The translations under genes were made by a program, and so were the position numbers. 64,000 nucleotides of DNA from DATJPD01 sp036394195 (GTDB lineage: Bacteria > Pseudomonadota > Alphaproteobacteria > CACIAM-22H2). Where the stretch lies: NCBI GenBank assembly GCA_036394195.1, contig DASWFO010000062.1, positions 1 to 64,000 on the forward strand, written 5' to 3'. The notes under the pieces are model-generated. The model was not told the origin of the DNA and ran no database searches. It worked only from the letters and a program-made list of their open reading frames with translations. Of the stretch, positions 38,796 through 48,533 are shown in pieces (position 1 is the stretch's first letter; the number at the start of each line of letters is the position of its first letter).

Positions 38796-40333
38796 GGAGT
38801 CGTCTCCGCCAGCCGGGGCCGCGCGTCCGGCTTCGCCGGCGGCACGATGGTCTGCGCCGCCTGGTAGCGGCCGACCAGCGCCTCGACCGACGGCGAGAAC
38901 ACATCGAGGAAGGACTTGGGATAGATGCCCATCCACAGCACGACCAAGATCATCGGCGCGAAGATCGCCTTTTCGCGCAAGTTCAGGTCGAGGATGTTCT
39001 TGAGATCGTCGCGGACGAGCGGGCCGAAAATCACGCGCCGGTACAGATAGAGCATATAGGCGACACCGAGGATGGTGCCGATGGCGGCGAGGAAGGCGAC
39101 CCAGGTGTTCACCTGGAACGCGCCGGTCAGCGCCAGGAACTCGCCGACGAAGCCGCTGGTTCCGGGCAGGCCGACCGCGGCAAGCGTGAACACCATGAAG
39201 ACGAAGGCGTAGACCGGCATGCGGTGGACAAGGCCGCCGTAACGGGCGATCTCGCGGGTGTGCATGCGGTCGTAGATGACGCCGACGATGAGGAATAGGG
39301 CGCCGGACACCACGCCGTGGCTGAGCATGTTGAACAAAGCACCCTGCAGGCCCTGCACGGTGCCGGTGAACGTGCCCATCGTGACGAAGCCCATATGCGC
39401 CACCGACGAGTAGGCGATGAGCTTCTTCATGTCCTCCTGCACCAGCGCCACCAGCGAGGTATAGACGATGGCGATGACGCTGAGCGCATAGACCAGCGGC
39501 GCGAAATAGGCCGAGGCCTCCGGCAGCATCGGCAGCGAAAAGCGCAGGAACCCGTAGGCGCCCATCTTCAGCAGCACGCCGGCGAGGATGACCGAGCCGG
39601 CAGTGGGCGCCTCGACATGCGCGTCCGGCAGCCAGGTATGGACCGGCCACATCGGCACCTTGATCGCGAACGAGGCGAAGAACGCCAGCCACAGCCAATA
39701 CTGCATCGCGGCTGGGATCTGGGTGTTCAGCAAGGTCGGGATGTCGGTGGTCTCGGTGACGTAGTAGATGGCGAGAATCGCCAGCAGCATCAGCACCGAG
39801 CCGGCAAACGTGTAGAGGAAGAACTTGAACGCCGAATAGACCCGGCGCGGCCCGCCCCAGATGCCGATGATCAGGAACATCGGGATCAGCACGCCCTCGA
39901 AGAACAAGTAGAAGAGAATGAGGTCGAGCGCGCAGAACATCCCGACCATCAGGGTCTCGAGGATCAGGAAGGTGATCATGTATTCGCGCACCCGCACCTG
40001 GATCGCCTCCCAGCTGGCGAGGATGCAGAGCGGCGTCAGGAAGGTCGACAGAAGGACGAACCACAGGGAGATCCCGTCGACCCCCATCTGATAGGTGATG
40101 CCGAAGGCCGGGATCCAGTCATGGATCTCGACGAACTGGAAGTCGGCGGTCGTGGTGTCGAACTCGAGCCACAGCAGGATCGACAGCGCGAAGACGATCA
40201 GCGAGGTCCACAGCGCCGTCATGCGCGCGTTGCGTGCCACCACCTCGGGCGTCCCGCGCACGAAGGCGATGAACACGGCCCCGGCGACGGGCAGGAACGT
40301 GACGAGGGACAGGATCGGCCAGTTCGCGGTCAT
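38792..40333 (-). CDS. nuoM: NADH-quinone oxidoreductase subunit M
   Basis: The product is 513 residues, an antiporter-like proton-pumping subunit. ALDLILFYLFFEGVLIPMFL, KVPMWPVHTWLPDAHVEAPT (conserved Lys and His helix) and EDMKKLIAYSSVAHMGFV are visible. It starts 4 bp after the nuoL stop. Confidence 0.96.
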   Translation of the reverse strand: MTANWPILSLVTFLPVAGAVFIAFVRGTPEVVARNARMTALWTSLIVFALSILLWLEFDTTTADFQFVEIHDWIPAFGITYQMGVDGISLWFVLLSTFLTPLCILASWEAIQVRVREYMITFLILETLMVGMFCALDLILFYLFFEGVLIPMFLIIGIWGGPRRVYSAFKFFLYTFAGSVLMLLAILAIYYVTETTDIPTLLNTQIPAAMQYWLWLAFFASFAIKVPMWPVHTWLPDAHVEAPTAGSVILAGVLLKMGAYGFLRFSLPMLPEASAYFAPLVYALSVIAIVYTSLVALVQEDMKKLIAYSSVAHMGFVTMGTFTGTVQGLQGALFNMLSHGVVSGALFLIVGVIYDRMHTREIARYGGLVHRMPVYAFVFMVFTLAAVGLPGTSGFVGEFLALTGAFQVNTWVAFLAAIGTILGVAYMLYLYRRVIFGPLVRDDLKNILDLNLREKAIFAPMILVVLWMGIYPKSFLDVFSPSVEALVGRYQAAQTIVPPAKPDARPRLAETTP

Positions 40334-40337
40334 GGCG

Positions 40338-42278
40338 TCACCCGTGCAACATATACCAGGTGACCAGCAGGACGACGCCGATCAGCATGGCAAACGCGTA
40401 GTGATAGATGTAGCCGGTCTGGAGCGCCGCTGCCCGGCGGGCGAGCTTCAGGGTGTTCGCGGCGAGCGCATCGGGCCCCAGGCCGTCGATCACCGCCTCG
40501 TCGCCCTTCTTCCAGAAGCCGCGGCCCAAGCCGAACGCCGGGCGCACGAACAGCGCGTCATAAAGCTCGTCGAAATACCACTTGTTGAGCAGGAACTGGT
40601 AAAGCCCGGCGAAGCGCTGGGCGAGGCGCGCCGGGATCCGCGGATCGCGGATGTAGAACCCGTAGGCGAGGCCGATGCCGATCAGCCCGACCAGCAGCGG
40701 CGCCAATCCGATCCAGCCCGACAGATGATGGGCCGCCTCGATCGAGTTGTGCTGGGGCAGGACCAGGATCGACTCGCGCCAGAATTCGGCCGATTTCTCG
40801 CCGACGAAATAATCGTAGCCCAGCCAGCCGGAGAGAATGGCACCCGCCGCCAGGACATAGAGCGGGATCAGCATCACGTTGGGCGACTCATGCACGTGCT
40901 CCAGCACGTGCCGGTCGGCGCGCGGCTCGCCGTGGAAGGTCATGAACAAGAGGCGCCAGGAGTAGAACGCCGTGAACAGCGCCGCGACGATGCCGAGCCA
41001 GAACGCGTAGAAGCCGACCCCCGAATGGGAGGCGAACGCCGCCTCGAGGATCATGTCCTTCGAGAAATAGCCGGCGAACGGCGGAATGCCGGCGAGTGCG
41101 AGGCTGCCGATCCACATCATCGCATAGGTGATCGGGATGCGGTTCCACAAGCCCCCCATCTTGCGCATGTCCTGCTCGCCCCCCATGGCGTGGATGACCG
41201 ATCCCGAGCCCAGGAACAGCAGCGCCTTGAAGAAGGCATGCGCGGTGAGGTGGAAGATCGCCGCCGCGTAGGCCGACACGCCGGCGGCGAAGAACATGTA
41301 GCCGAGCTGCGAGCACGTCGAATACGCGATCACGCGCTTGATGTCGTTCTGCACCAGGCCGACCGAGGCGGCGAAGATCGCGGTCGAGGCGCCGATCACG
41401 CAGACCACGGCGAGCGCACCGGGCGCGTATTCGAACATAGGCGACAGCCGCGCCACCATAAACACGCCGGCGGTGACCATGGTCGCGGCATGGATCAGCG
41501 CCGAGACCGGCGTCGGCCCTTCCATGGCGTCGGGCAGCCAGGTGTGCAGCGGCACCTGCGCCGACTTGCCCATGGCGCCGACGAACAGCAGAAGGCAGAC
41601 CAAGGTCAGCGCATGCACGTCCCAGTTCAGGAAGTGGAGACTGAGGTCGACATGGGTCGGGACCGCGGCGAACACCTCATCGAACACCACCGTGCCGAAC
41701 AGCGTGTAGACGCCGAAAACGCCGAGCAGGAACCCGAAATCGCCGACGCGGTTGACGACGAACGCCTTGATGGCCGCAGCGTTGGCCGACGGGCGGTCGT
41801 ACCAGAAGCCGATCAGGAGATAGGAGCAGAGCCCCACCCCTTCCCAGCCGAAGAACATCTGCACGAAGTTCGCCGCCGTCACCAGCATCAGCATGCAGAA
41901 GGTGAACAGGCTGAGATAGGCCATGAAGCGGGGCACGCCGGGATCGCCGTGCATGTAGCCGACCGAATAGACGTGGATGGCGGTCGAGCAGACGCTGACC
42001 ACGAACACCATCACCGCCGACAGCGTGTCGAACTTGAACGCCCAGGAGGCCTGCAGGCCGCCCGAATAGACGAAGGGGAAGAGGTCGACCGTGCGGTCCT
42101 GTCCCTGCAGCGCCACCTGATGGAAGACCGCGATCGAAAGCAGCGCCGACACGCCCATGCACAGGCAGGTGGCGAGCTGCGCCGCGCGGTCGCGGGTGTG
42201 GCCGGCCGGCATGGTGGCCAGGAACAGCCCGGCCAGCATCGAGCCCACCAGGGGCATGAGGACGACAGCGGAGTACAT
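40338..42278 (-). CDS. nuoL: NADH-quinone oxidoreductase subunit L
   Basis: The product is 646 residues, the distal antiporter-like subunit. MFFGWEGVGLCSYLLIGFWY, KSAQVPLHTWLPDAMEGPTP and the long C-terminal region that forms the lateral helix of complex I are visible. It starts 9 bp downstream of nuoK. Confidence 0.96.
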   Translation of the reverse strand: MYSAVVLMPLVGSMLAGLFLATMPAGHTRDRAAQLATCLCMGVSALLSIAVFHQVALQGQDRTVDLFPFVYSGGLQASWAFKFDTLSAVMVFVVSVCSTAIHVYSVGYMHGDPGVPRFMAYLSLFTFCMLMLVTAANFVQMFFGWEGVGLCSYLLIGFWYDRPSANAAAIKAFVVNRVGDFGFLLGVFGVYTLFGTVVFDEVFAAVPTHVDLSLHFLNWDVHALTLVCLLLFVGAMGKSAQVPLHTWLPDAMEGPTPVSALIHAATMVTAGVFMVARLSPMFEYAPGALAVVCVIGASTAIFAASVGLVQNDIKRVIAYSTCSQLGYMFFAAGVSAYAAAIFHLTAHAFFKALLFLGSGSVIHAMGGEQDMRKMGGLWNRIPITYAMMWIGSLALAGIPPFAGYFSKDMILEAAFASHSGVGFYAFWLGIVAALFTAFYSWRLLFMTFHGEPRADRHVLEHVHESPNVMLIPLYVLAAGAILSGWLGYDYFVGEKSAEFWRESILVLPQHNSIEAAHHLSGWIGLAPLLVGLIGIGLAYGFYIRDPRIPARLAQRFAGLYQFLLNKWYFDELYDALFVRPAFGLGRGFWKKGDEAVIDGLGPDALAANTLKLARRAAALQTGYIYHYAFAMLIGVVLLVTWYMLHG

Positions 42279-42287
42279 AAGCGAGCC

Positions 42288-42596
42288 TCAGCCCTTCATC
42301 AGGTTGATGTCTTCGACCGCGATCGTGCCGCGGTTGCGGAAATAGACGACGAGGATGGCGAGGCCGATCGCCGCCTCGGCCGCGGCGACGGTGAGGACGA
42401 TCATCGCGAACACCTGACCGACGAGGTCGCCGAGATGGGTCGAGAACGCGACCAGGTTGATGTTGACGGCGAGCAGGATCAGCTCGATCGACATCAGGAT
42501 GATGATCACGTTCTTGCGGTTGAGGAAGATGCCGAAGATGCCGAGCGTGAACACGATCGCCGCGACGGTCAGGTAATGGCCGAGGCCGATGGTCAT
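42288..42596 (-). CDS. nuoK: NADH-quinone oxidoreductase subunit K
   Basis: The product is 102 residues with three membrane helices and the conserved glutamates (IILMSIELILLAVNINLVAF; AAAEAAIGLAILVVYFRNRG). ATG 42596 overlaps the nuoJ stop (ATGA). Confidence 0.97.
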   Translation of the reverse strand: MTIGLGHYLTVAAIVFTLGIFGIFLNRKNVIIILMSIELILLAVNINLVAFSTHLGDLVGQVFAMIVLTVAAAEAAIGLAILVVYFRNRGTIAVEDINLMKG

Positions 42597-43210
42597 GACA
42601 CGCCCTCGCGCGACGGCACCTTGACCACGGCGATGCTGTCCTCACGCGTCCGGCCGACCTGGCGGCTGATCACCTGGCGGCGCACGCCGGCGCGCTGGCG
42701 GAGCGTCAGCACGATGGCGCCGATCATGGCGACGAGCAGCACCAGCCCCGCGACCTGGAAGAGATAGACGTAGTCGGTGTAGAGCACGAGCCCCAGCGCG
42801 TGGGTGTTGGTGATCTGGCGCGGATCGGGGATCGGCACCTGGGTCGCCGACGCCGCTTCGGGGGCGAAGGTCCAGGCGCCGGCGACCAGCGCCAGCTCGG
42901 CGAACAGGATCAGCCCGACCAGGCCGCCGATCGGCAGATAGCGCATGAAGCCGCTGCGCAGCTCCGCGAAATCGACGTCGAGCATCATGACGACGAACAG
43001 GAACAGCACCGCGACCGCGCCGACATAGACGATGATGAGGACCATCGCCAGGAACTCGGCCCCCATGAGCACGAACAGCCCCGCGGCGTTGAAGAACGCG
43101 AGGATGAGGAACAGCACCGAGTGCACCGGATTGCGCGCGGCGATCACCAGTGCCGCCGAGGCGACCAGGATGGCCGAGAACAGATAGAAACAGATGGTGG
43201 CGATCAGCAC
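42593..43210 (-). CDS. nuoJ: NADH-quinone oxidoreductase subunit J
   Basis: The product is 205 residues from GTG 43210, which has GAGGG about 5 nt upstream. Five membrane helices; ARNPVHSVLFLILAFFNAAG and EFLAMVLIIVYVGAVAVLFL (pi-bulge helix region) mark the family. A 108-bp spacer with two hairpins separates it from nuoI. Confidence 0.96.
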   Translation of the reverse strand: MLIATICFYLFSAILVASAALVIAARNPVHSVLFLILAFFNAAGLFVLMGAEFLAMVLIIVYVGAVAVLFLFVVMMLDVDFAELRSGFMRYLPIGGLVGLILFAELALVAGAWTFAPEAASATQVPIPDPRQITNTHALGLVLYTDYVYLFQVAGLVLLVAMIGAIVLTLRQRAGVRRQVISRQVGRTREDSIAVVKVPSREGVS

Positions 43211-43226
43211 GGGAGACCCTCACCCT

Positions 43227-43276
43227 CCCACGGCTCACGCCGTGGGCTCCTCCCTCTCCCGCCGGGCGGGAGAGGG
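43227..43276. repeat. Two palindromes between nuoI and nuoJ
   Basis: CCCACGGC-TCAC-GCCGTGGG (43227-43246) is followed by CCCTCTCCCGC-CGG-GCGGGAGAGGG (43252-43276). The second belongs to the CCCTCTCC repeat family. As an insertion inside an operon, these could tune expression of the distal nuo genes. Confidence 0.6.
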
Positions 43277-43318
43277 GCTTTTAGATCCGGTTGCGTTGCA
43301 CTCATTCCCCCGCCCCGC

Positions 43319-43810
43319 TCAGCGATACGGTGCGTCGGTCGCGAGGTTGGCCGCGATCTCGGCCTCCCAGCGGTCGCCGTTCGCGAGCAGCTTGTCCTTG
43401 TCGTACATGAGCTCCTCGCGGGTCTCGGTAGCAAACTCGAAATTGGGCCCCTCGACGATCGCGTCCACCGGGCAGGCCTCCTGGCAGAGCCCGCAATAGA
43501 TGCACTTGGTCATGTCGATGTCGTAGCGGGTGGTGCGCCGGCTACCGTCGGCGCGCGGCTCGGCCTCGATGGTGATGGCGAGAGCCGGACAGACGGCTTC
43601 GCACAGCTTGCACGCGATGCAGCGCTCCTCGCCGTTCGAGTAGCGGCGCAGCGCGTGTTCGCCGCGAAAGCGCGGGCTGAGCGGCCCCTTCTCGTGGGGA
43701 TAGTTCAGCGTCACCGTCGGCTTGAAGAAGTATTTGAGCGTGAGCGCCAGCCCCGAGACGATCTCGGTGAGCAGCAGCCGCGACCCTGATGTCATCATCG
43801 CCATGGTCAT
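43319..43810 (-). CDS. nuoI: NADH-quinone oxidoreductase subunit I
   Basis: The product is 163 residues, the two-[4Fe-4S] ferredoxin-like subunit (clusters N6a/N6b) with CIACKLCEAVCP and CIYCGLCQEACP. ATG 43810 is preferred; 43804 and 43801 are in frame. It passes electrons from NuoG towards NuoB. Confidence 0.96.
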   Translation of the reverse strand: MTMAMMTSGSRLLLTEIVSGLALTLKYFFKPTVTLNYPHEKGPLSPRFRGEHALRRYSNGEERCIACKLCEAVCPALAITIEAEPRADGSRRTTRYDIDMTKCIYCGLCQEACPVDAIVEGPNFEFATETREELMYDKDKLLANGDRWEAEIAANLATDAPYR

Positions 43811-43842
43811 CCATCCCCGGCGGCACAGCCGCCGCACATCCT

Positions 43843-44856
43843 TCAGCTATGGGGCGCCCAGCCAAACGCCATGAGAACGCCGGCGGTCAGCACGACCCAG
43901 ATCAGCGAAAACGGCAGGAACACCTTCCAGCCGAGCCGCATCAGCTGGTCGTAGCGGTAGCGCGGCAGGGTCGCGCGGACCCACAGGAACACGAACAGGC
44001 AGAACGCGATCTTGAGCGCGAACCACACCGGCCCCGGGATCCAGTTGAACGGGGCGATGTCGAACGGCGGCAGCCAGCCGCCGAGGAACAGGATCGAGGT
44101 CATGCCGCTCATCAGGATCATGGCGCTGTACTCGCCGAGGAAGAACAGCGCGAACGCCATCGACGAGTATTCGACGAAGTAGCCGGCGACGATCTCGGAC
44201 TCGCCCTCCGGCAGATCGAACGGCGAGCGGTTCGTCTCGGCGAGCGCCGAGACGAAGAAGATGACGAACATCGGGAACAGCGGGATGAAGAACCACACCG
44301 TCTTCTGCGCCAGCACGATCTGGGTCAGGTTCAGCGAGCCGACGCAGAGCAGGACCGTGATCATCACGAAGCCGATCGAGACCTCGTACGACACCATCTG
44401 CGCCGCCGAGCGAAGCGCGCCGAGGAAGGCGTATTTCGAGTTGCTCGCCCAGCCGGCCATGATGATGCCGTACACGCCCATCGACGAGATTGCGAAGAGA
44501 TAGAGGATGCCAACATTGATGTCGGCCACCACGACGCCGACGTCGAACGGAATCACCGCCCAGGCGACAAGGCTGAGCACGAAGGTGACGATCGGGGCGA
44601 TGATGAACACGCCGCGATTGGCGCCGCTCGGGATGATGGTCTCCTTGAGCAGCAGCTTGAGGCCGTCGGCGAAGGGCTGCAGCAGCCCGAACGGGCCGAC
44701 GACGTTCGGCCCCTTCCGGAGTTGGATCGCCGCGATCACCTTGCGCTCGGCCAGGGTGAGGAAGGCGACGCAGATCAACAGCGGCACGATGATCGCCAGC
44801 ACCTGGCCGACGATGATCGCGACCGGGATCCCGTAGCCGTAGACGAACTCATCCAT
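43843..44856 (-). CDS. nuoH: NADH-quinone oxidoreductase subunit H
   Basis: The product is 337 residues with eight membrane helices and the quinone-site loop ETNRSPFDLPEGESEIVAGY. ERKVIAAIQLRKGPNVVGPFGLLQ is the usual conserved segment. The start overlaps the nuoG end by 8 bp. Confidence 0.97.
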   Translation of the reverse strand: MDEFVYGYGIPVAIIVGQVLAIIVPLLICVAFLTLAERKVIAAIQLRKGPNVVGPFGLLQPFADGLKLLLKETIIPSGANRGVFIIAPIVTFVLSLVAWAVIPFDVGVVVADINVGILYLFAISSMGVYGIIMAGWASNSKYAFLGALRSAAQMVSYEVSIGFVMITVLLCVGSLNLTQIVLAQKTVWFFIPLFPMFVIFFVSALAETNRSPFDLPEGESEIVAGYFVEYSSMAFALFFLGEYSAMILMSGMTSILFLGGWLPPFDIAPFNWIPGPVWFALKIAFCLFVFLWVRATLPRYRYDQLMRLGWKVFLPFSLIWVVLTAGVLMAFGWAPHS

Positions 44857-46912
44857 GGGTGCCGGTCTTCCCCGCGGGCGCCCCGTAGCTGGCGGTGCAC
44901 TTCGCCATCGTCTCGGAGACGCGGCTGATCGGATCGGTCATGTAGAAATTCCGGATCGGGCTCACGAAGGGGGCGGCGGCCACCGGCCCCTCCACCCCGA
45001 AGGCGCCGAACGGGGCCGCGTCCGGCGGCGCGTCGACGCGGCTGAACAGCCGGTTGGTCTCGATCAGCCGGGCGCGGAGCTGCAGCAGCGTGTCATAGGG
45101 GAGCTTGCGGCCCATGGCTTCGGACAGGGCGCGCAGGATCTTCCAGTCCTCGCGCGCTTCGCCGGGCGGGAACACGGCGAGGCGGGTGCGCTGCACCCGG
45201 CCTTCAGTGTTGACGTAGGTCCCGGACTTCTCGGTGTAGGCAGCACCGGGCAGGATCACGTCGGCGCGATGAGCACCCTTGTCGCCGTGATGGCCCTGAT
45301 AGATGACAAAGGCGCTGCCGAGCTTCGCGGTGTCGATCTCGTCGGCGCCGAGCAGATACACGGCCTCGATCTCACCCTTCGACGCGCCGTCGAGGATGCC
45401 CGCGACGTCGCGGCCGCCTGAAGCCGGCACAAAGCCGAGGTCGAGGCCGCCGACCCGCGCCGCCGCGGTGTGCAGCACGTTGAAGCCGTTCCAGCCGTCC
45501 TTCACGAGACCGAAATTGGCGGCGACCTGGCGGGCCAGCGCCAGCACGGCCGCCCCGTCGGGACGGGCGAGAGCGCCCTGCCCCACGATCAGCATCGGCG
45601 CCTTGGCGCCCTTCAGCACCTCGGCAAACGGATGGTTGCCGGCGGCGATCTCGGCCAGGGTCTGCGGTCCGGCGCCGAGATATTCCGTCTTGTAGGTCAG
45701 GTCGAGCTGCGGCCCGACCACGCCGATCCGGAACCGGCCGGCGAGATAGCGCCTGCGGATGCGCGCGTTCAGGACCGGCGCCTCCCAGCGCGGGTTGGTG
45801 CCGATCAAGAGCAGCGCATCCGCCTTGTCGATGCCGGCGATGGTGGTGTTGAACAGATAGGCGCCGCGCGGCGCCGGCGGGAGCTTGGCGCCGTCCTGGC
45901 GGCAGTCGAAATGCGGCGAGCCCAGCGCCTGCATCAGGTCCTTCAGCGCCAGCATCGATTCCGCGCAGGCGAGATCGCCGGCGATCGCCGCGATGCGGTT
46001 GCCGGCGACGCCGCTCAGGCGCTGGGCGATCGCGGCAAACGCCTCGGCCCAGCTCGCCGGCTGCAGCTTGCCCTGCTTGCGCACATAGGGGCGGTCGAGC
46101 CGCTGACGCTTCAACCCGTCGCAGGCGAAGCGCGTCTTGTCGGAGATCCACTCCTCGTTGACCGCCTCGTTCAGCCGCGGCAGCACGCGCAGGACTTCGG
46201 GCCCCCGGGAGTCGACGCGGATGTTCGCGCCGACGGCGTCGAGCACGTCGACCGATTCCGTCTTGCGCAGCTCCCATGGGCGCGCCACGAACTCGTACGG
46301 CTTGGAGGTCAGCGCCCCCACCGGGCACAGATCGATGATGTTGCCGGACAGCTCGGAGCTCAGCGCCTTGTGGACGTAAGTCGTGATCTCCATGTTCTCG
46401 CCGCGGCCGGTGGCGCCGAGCTCCTCGACGCCGGCGATCTCGGTCGCGAACCGCACGCAGCGCGTGCAGTGGATGCACCGGTTCATCGACGTCTTCACCA
46501 GCGGGCCGAAATCCTTGTCCGGCACCGCGCGTTTGTTCTCCTTGAAGCGGCCGCGGTCGAAGCCGTAGGCCATCGCCTCGTCCTGCAGGTCGCATTCGCC
46601 GCCCTGGTCGCAGATCGGGCAGTCGAGCGGATGGTTGATGAGCAGGAACTCCATCACGCCCTTGCGCGCCTTCTTGGTCATCGGCGAATCGGTCTTCACG
46701 ACCATGCCGTCGCCGACCGGCATCGCGCAGGAGGCCACCGGCTTCGGCGACTTCTCGATCTCGACCAGGCACATCCGGCAATTGCCGGCGATGGACAAGC
46801 GTTCGTGGTAGCAGAAGCGCGGGATCTCGACCCCGGCCATCTCGCAGGCCTGCAGCACGGTGATGCCCGCGGGCACCTCGATGGTCTGGCCGTCGATCGT
46901 GAGCTTCGGCAT
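44849..46912 (-). CDS. nuoG: NADH-quinone oxidoreductase subunit G
   Basis: The product is 687 residues, typical alphaproteobacterial length. N-terminal [2Fe-2S] (GITVLQACEMAGVEIPRFCYHERLSIAGNCRMC), [4Fe-4S] with His ligand (INHPLDCPICDQGGECDLQ) and CIHCTRCVRF clusters precede a molybdopterin-oxidoreductase-like domain without a cofactor role. ATG 46912 is 5 bp after the pentapeptide gene's stop. Confidence 0.96.
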   Translation of the reverse strand: MPKLTIDGQTIEVPAGITVLQACEMAGVEIPRFCYHERLSIAGNCRMCLVEIEKSPKPVASCAMPVGDGMVVKTDSPMTKKARKGVMEFLLINHPLDCPICDQGGECDLQDEAMAYGFDRGRFKENKRAVPDKDFGPLVKTSMNRCIHCTRCVRFATEIAGVEELGATGRGENMEITTYVHKALSSELSGNIIDLCPVGALTSKPYEFVARPWELRKTESVDVLDAVGANIRVDSRGPEVLRVLPRLNEAVNEEWISDKTRFACDGLKRQRLDRPYVRKQGKLQPASWAEAFAAIAQRLSGVAGNRIAAIAGDLACAESMLALKDLMQALGSPHFDCRQDGAKLPPAPRGAYLFNTTIAGIDKADALLLIGTNPRWEAPVLNARIRRRYLAGRFRIGVVGPQLDLTYKTEYLGAGPQTLAEIAAGNHPFAEVLKGAKAPMLIVGQGALARPDGAAVLALARQVAANFGLVKDGWNGFNVLHTAAARVGGLDLGFVPASGGRDVAGILDGASKGEIEAVYLLGADEIDTAKLGSAFVIYQGHHGDKGAHRADVILPGAAYTEKSGTYVNTEGRVQRTRLAVFPPGEAREDWKILRALSEAMGRKLPYDTLLQLRARLIETNRLFSRVDAPPDAAPFGAFGVEGPVAAAPFVSPIRNFYMTDPISRVSETMAKCTASYGAPAGKTGTHG

Positions 46913-46917
46913 GTCCC

Positions 46918-47220
46918 CTACTCCGCCGCCTGGGCGCCGTAAGCGGCCAGGGCCGCCTCGACGTCGACGCCGTTGATCGTCATGCCCTCGATGCGGCAGT
47001 CGCTGATCGTGACACCGGCCAGGTTCGCATCCGAAAATTTCGCAGCGGCGACGTTCGCCTGGCTGACCCGCAACCCCGACAGGTTCACGTCGTCGCAGCG
47101 CCAGCCCGACATATTGACGTTGCGGAAGGTGGCGCCCGCGAGGTTCACGTCGTCGAAGACCGAGCCCGACAGGTCGGATTTGGTCGCGGTCAGCCGGTCT
47201 TTTACCTGGTTCAGGTCCAT
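46918..47220 (-). CDS. Pentapeptide-repeat protein inside the nuo operon
   Basis: The product is 100 residues. After a helical N-terminus (MDLNQVKDRLTATKS) come about ten consecutive pentapeptide repeats of A(D/N)LXX type (DLSGSVFDDVNLAGATFRNV, NLSGLRVSQANVAAAKFSDA, NLAGVTISDCRIEGM), which would fold as a quadrilateral beta-helix. GGAG lies 8 nt before ATG 47220. It is packed tightly between nuoF (stop 47226) and nuoG (start 46912) and must be co-transcribed; its function in or beside complex I is unknown. Confidence 0.88.
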   Translation of the reverse strand: MDLNQVKDRLTATKSDLSGSVFDDVNLAGATFRNVNMSGWRCDDVNLSGLRVSQANVAAAKFSDANLAGVTISDCRIEGMTINGVDVEAALAAYGAQAAE

Positions 47221-47225
47221 GACGA

Positions 47226-48533
47226 TCACTCCGCCGCCTGGCGCACGGCGCGCGAGCGATACTCGGCGATGCGCTTTTCCATCTGCGGCCGGAAATGCCG
47301 GATCAGCCCCTGCACCGGCCACACGCCGCCGTCGGCGAGCGCGCAGATGGTGTGGCCCTCGATCTCGCGCGTCACGTCGTCGAGCGTGTCGATCTCCTCG
47401 ACCGTGGCCTTGCCTTCGACCATGCGCAGCATCACCCGCCACACCCAGCCCATGCCTTCGCGGCAGGGCGTGCACTGGCCGCAGCTCTCGTGCTTGTAGA
47501 ACTGCGACAGGCGGGCGATCGCCTTGATGATATCGGTCGACTTGTCCATGACGATCACGGCCGCGGTGCCGAGGCCGGACTTCACGTCGCGCAGCGCGTC
47601 GAAGTCCATCAGCACCGTGTCGCAGACCGATTTCGGGATGCACGGCGTGGACGAGCCGCCGGGGATCACGGCGAGAAGATTGTCCCACCCGCCGCGCACA
47701 CCGCCGGCGTGCTTCTCGACGAGCTCCTTGAGCGGGATGCTCATTGCCTCTTCGACGTTGCAGGGCTCGTTCACGTGGCCCTGGATGCAGAAGATCTTGG
47801 TGCCGCTGTTCTTCGGCCGGCCGAAGCCGGCGAACCACGCGGCGCCGCGGCGGAGGATTTCCGGCACGACGGCGACGGTCTCGACGTTGTTGACCGTGGT
47901 CGGGCAGCCGTAGAGGCCGACCGCCGCCGGGAACGGCGGCTTCAGCCGCGGCTGGCCCTTCTTGCCCTCGAGCGATTCGAGGAGGGCCGTCTCCTCGCCG
48001 CAGATATAGGCGCCGGCGCCGCGGTGCAGATACAAATCGAAGTCCCAGCCGGCGCCGCAGGCATTCTTGCCGAGCAGTCCCGCCTCGTAGGCCTGATCGA
48101 TGGCGGCCTGCAGGCGCTGCGCCTCGTTGTAGAACTCGCCGCGGATATAGATGTAGCCGGCATGGGCGCCCAGGCCGACGCCGGCAATTAGGCAGCCCTC
48201 GACCAGCTTGTGCGGATCGTTGCGGATAATGTCGCGGTCCTTGCAGGTGCCGGGCTCGCTCTCGTCGGCATTGACGACGAGGTAGCTCGGCCGGCCATCG
48301 CCCGGCTTCTCGGGCGTCGGCTTGGGCATGAACGACCATTTCATGCCGGTCGGAAAGCCGGCCCCGCCGCGCCCGCGCAGGCCCGATTCCTTGACCTCGT
48401 TGACGATCCAGTCGCGGCCCTTCTGGATCAGGTCCTTGGTGTTGCTCCAGTCGCCGCGCTTGCGGGCACCGGCCAAGGTCCAGTCGTGCTGGCCGTAGAG
48501 ATTGGTGAAGATGCGGTCCTTGTCCTGAAGCAT
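47226..48533 (-). CDS. nuoF: NADH-quinone oxidoreductase subunit F
   Basis: The product is 435 residues, the FMN- and NADH-binding subunit with one [4Fe-4S] cluster. GRGGAGFPTGMKWSFMPK (FMN/NADH region), GAGAYICGEETALLESLEG and ESCGQCTPCREG are clear. ATG 48533 overlaps the nuoE stop (TGATG). Confidence 0.97.
   Translation of the reverse strand: MLQDKDRIFTNLYGQHDWTLAGARKRGDWSNTKDLIQKGRDWIVNEVKESGLRGRGGAGFPTGMKWSFMPKPTPEKPGDGRPSYLVVNADESEPGTCKDRDIIRNDPHKLVEGCLIAGVGLGAHAGYIYIRGEFYNEAQRLQAAIDQAYEAGLLGKNACGAGWDFDLYLHRGAGAYICGEETALLESLEGKKGQPRLKPPFPAAVGLYGCPTTVNNVETVAVVPEILRRGAAWFAGFGRPKNSGTKIFCIQGHVNEPCNVEEAMSIPLKELVEKHAGGVRGGWDNLLAVIPGGSSTPCIPKSVCDTVLMDFDALRDVKSGLGTAAVIVMDKSTDIIKAIARLSQFYKHESCGQCTPCREGMGWVWRVMLRMVEGKATVEEIDTLDDVTREIEGHTICALADGGVWPVQGLIRHFRPQMEKRIAEYRSRAVRQAAE

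Noticed and set aside
40095..42767. 890-codon open frame opposite nuoM and nuoL
   Set aside because: Antisense shadow of two well-identified complex I genes.
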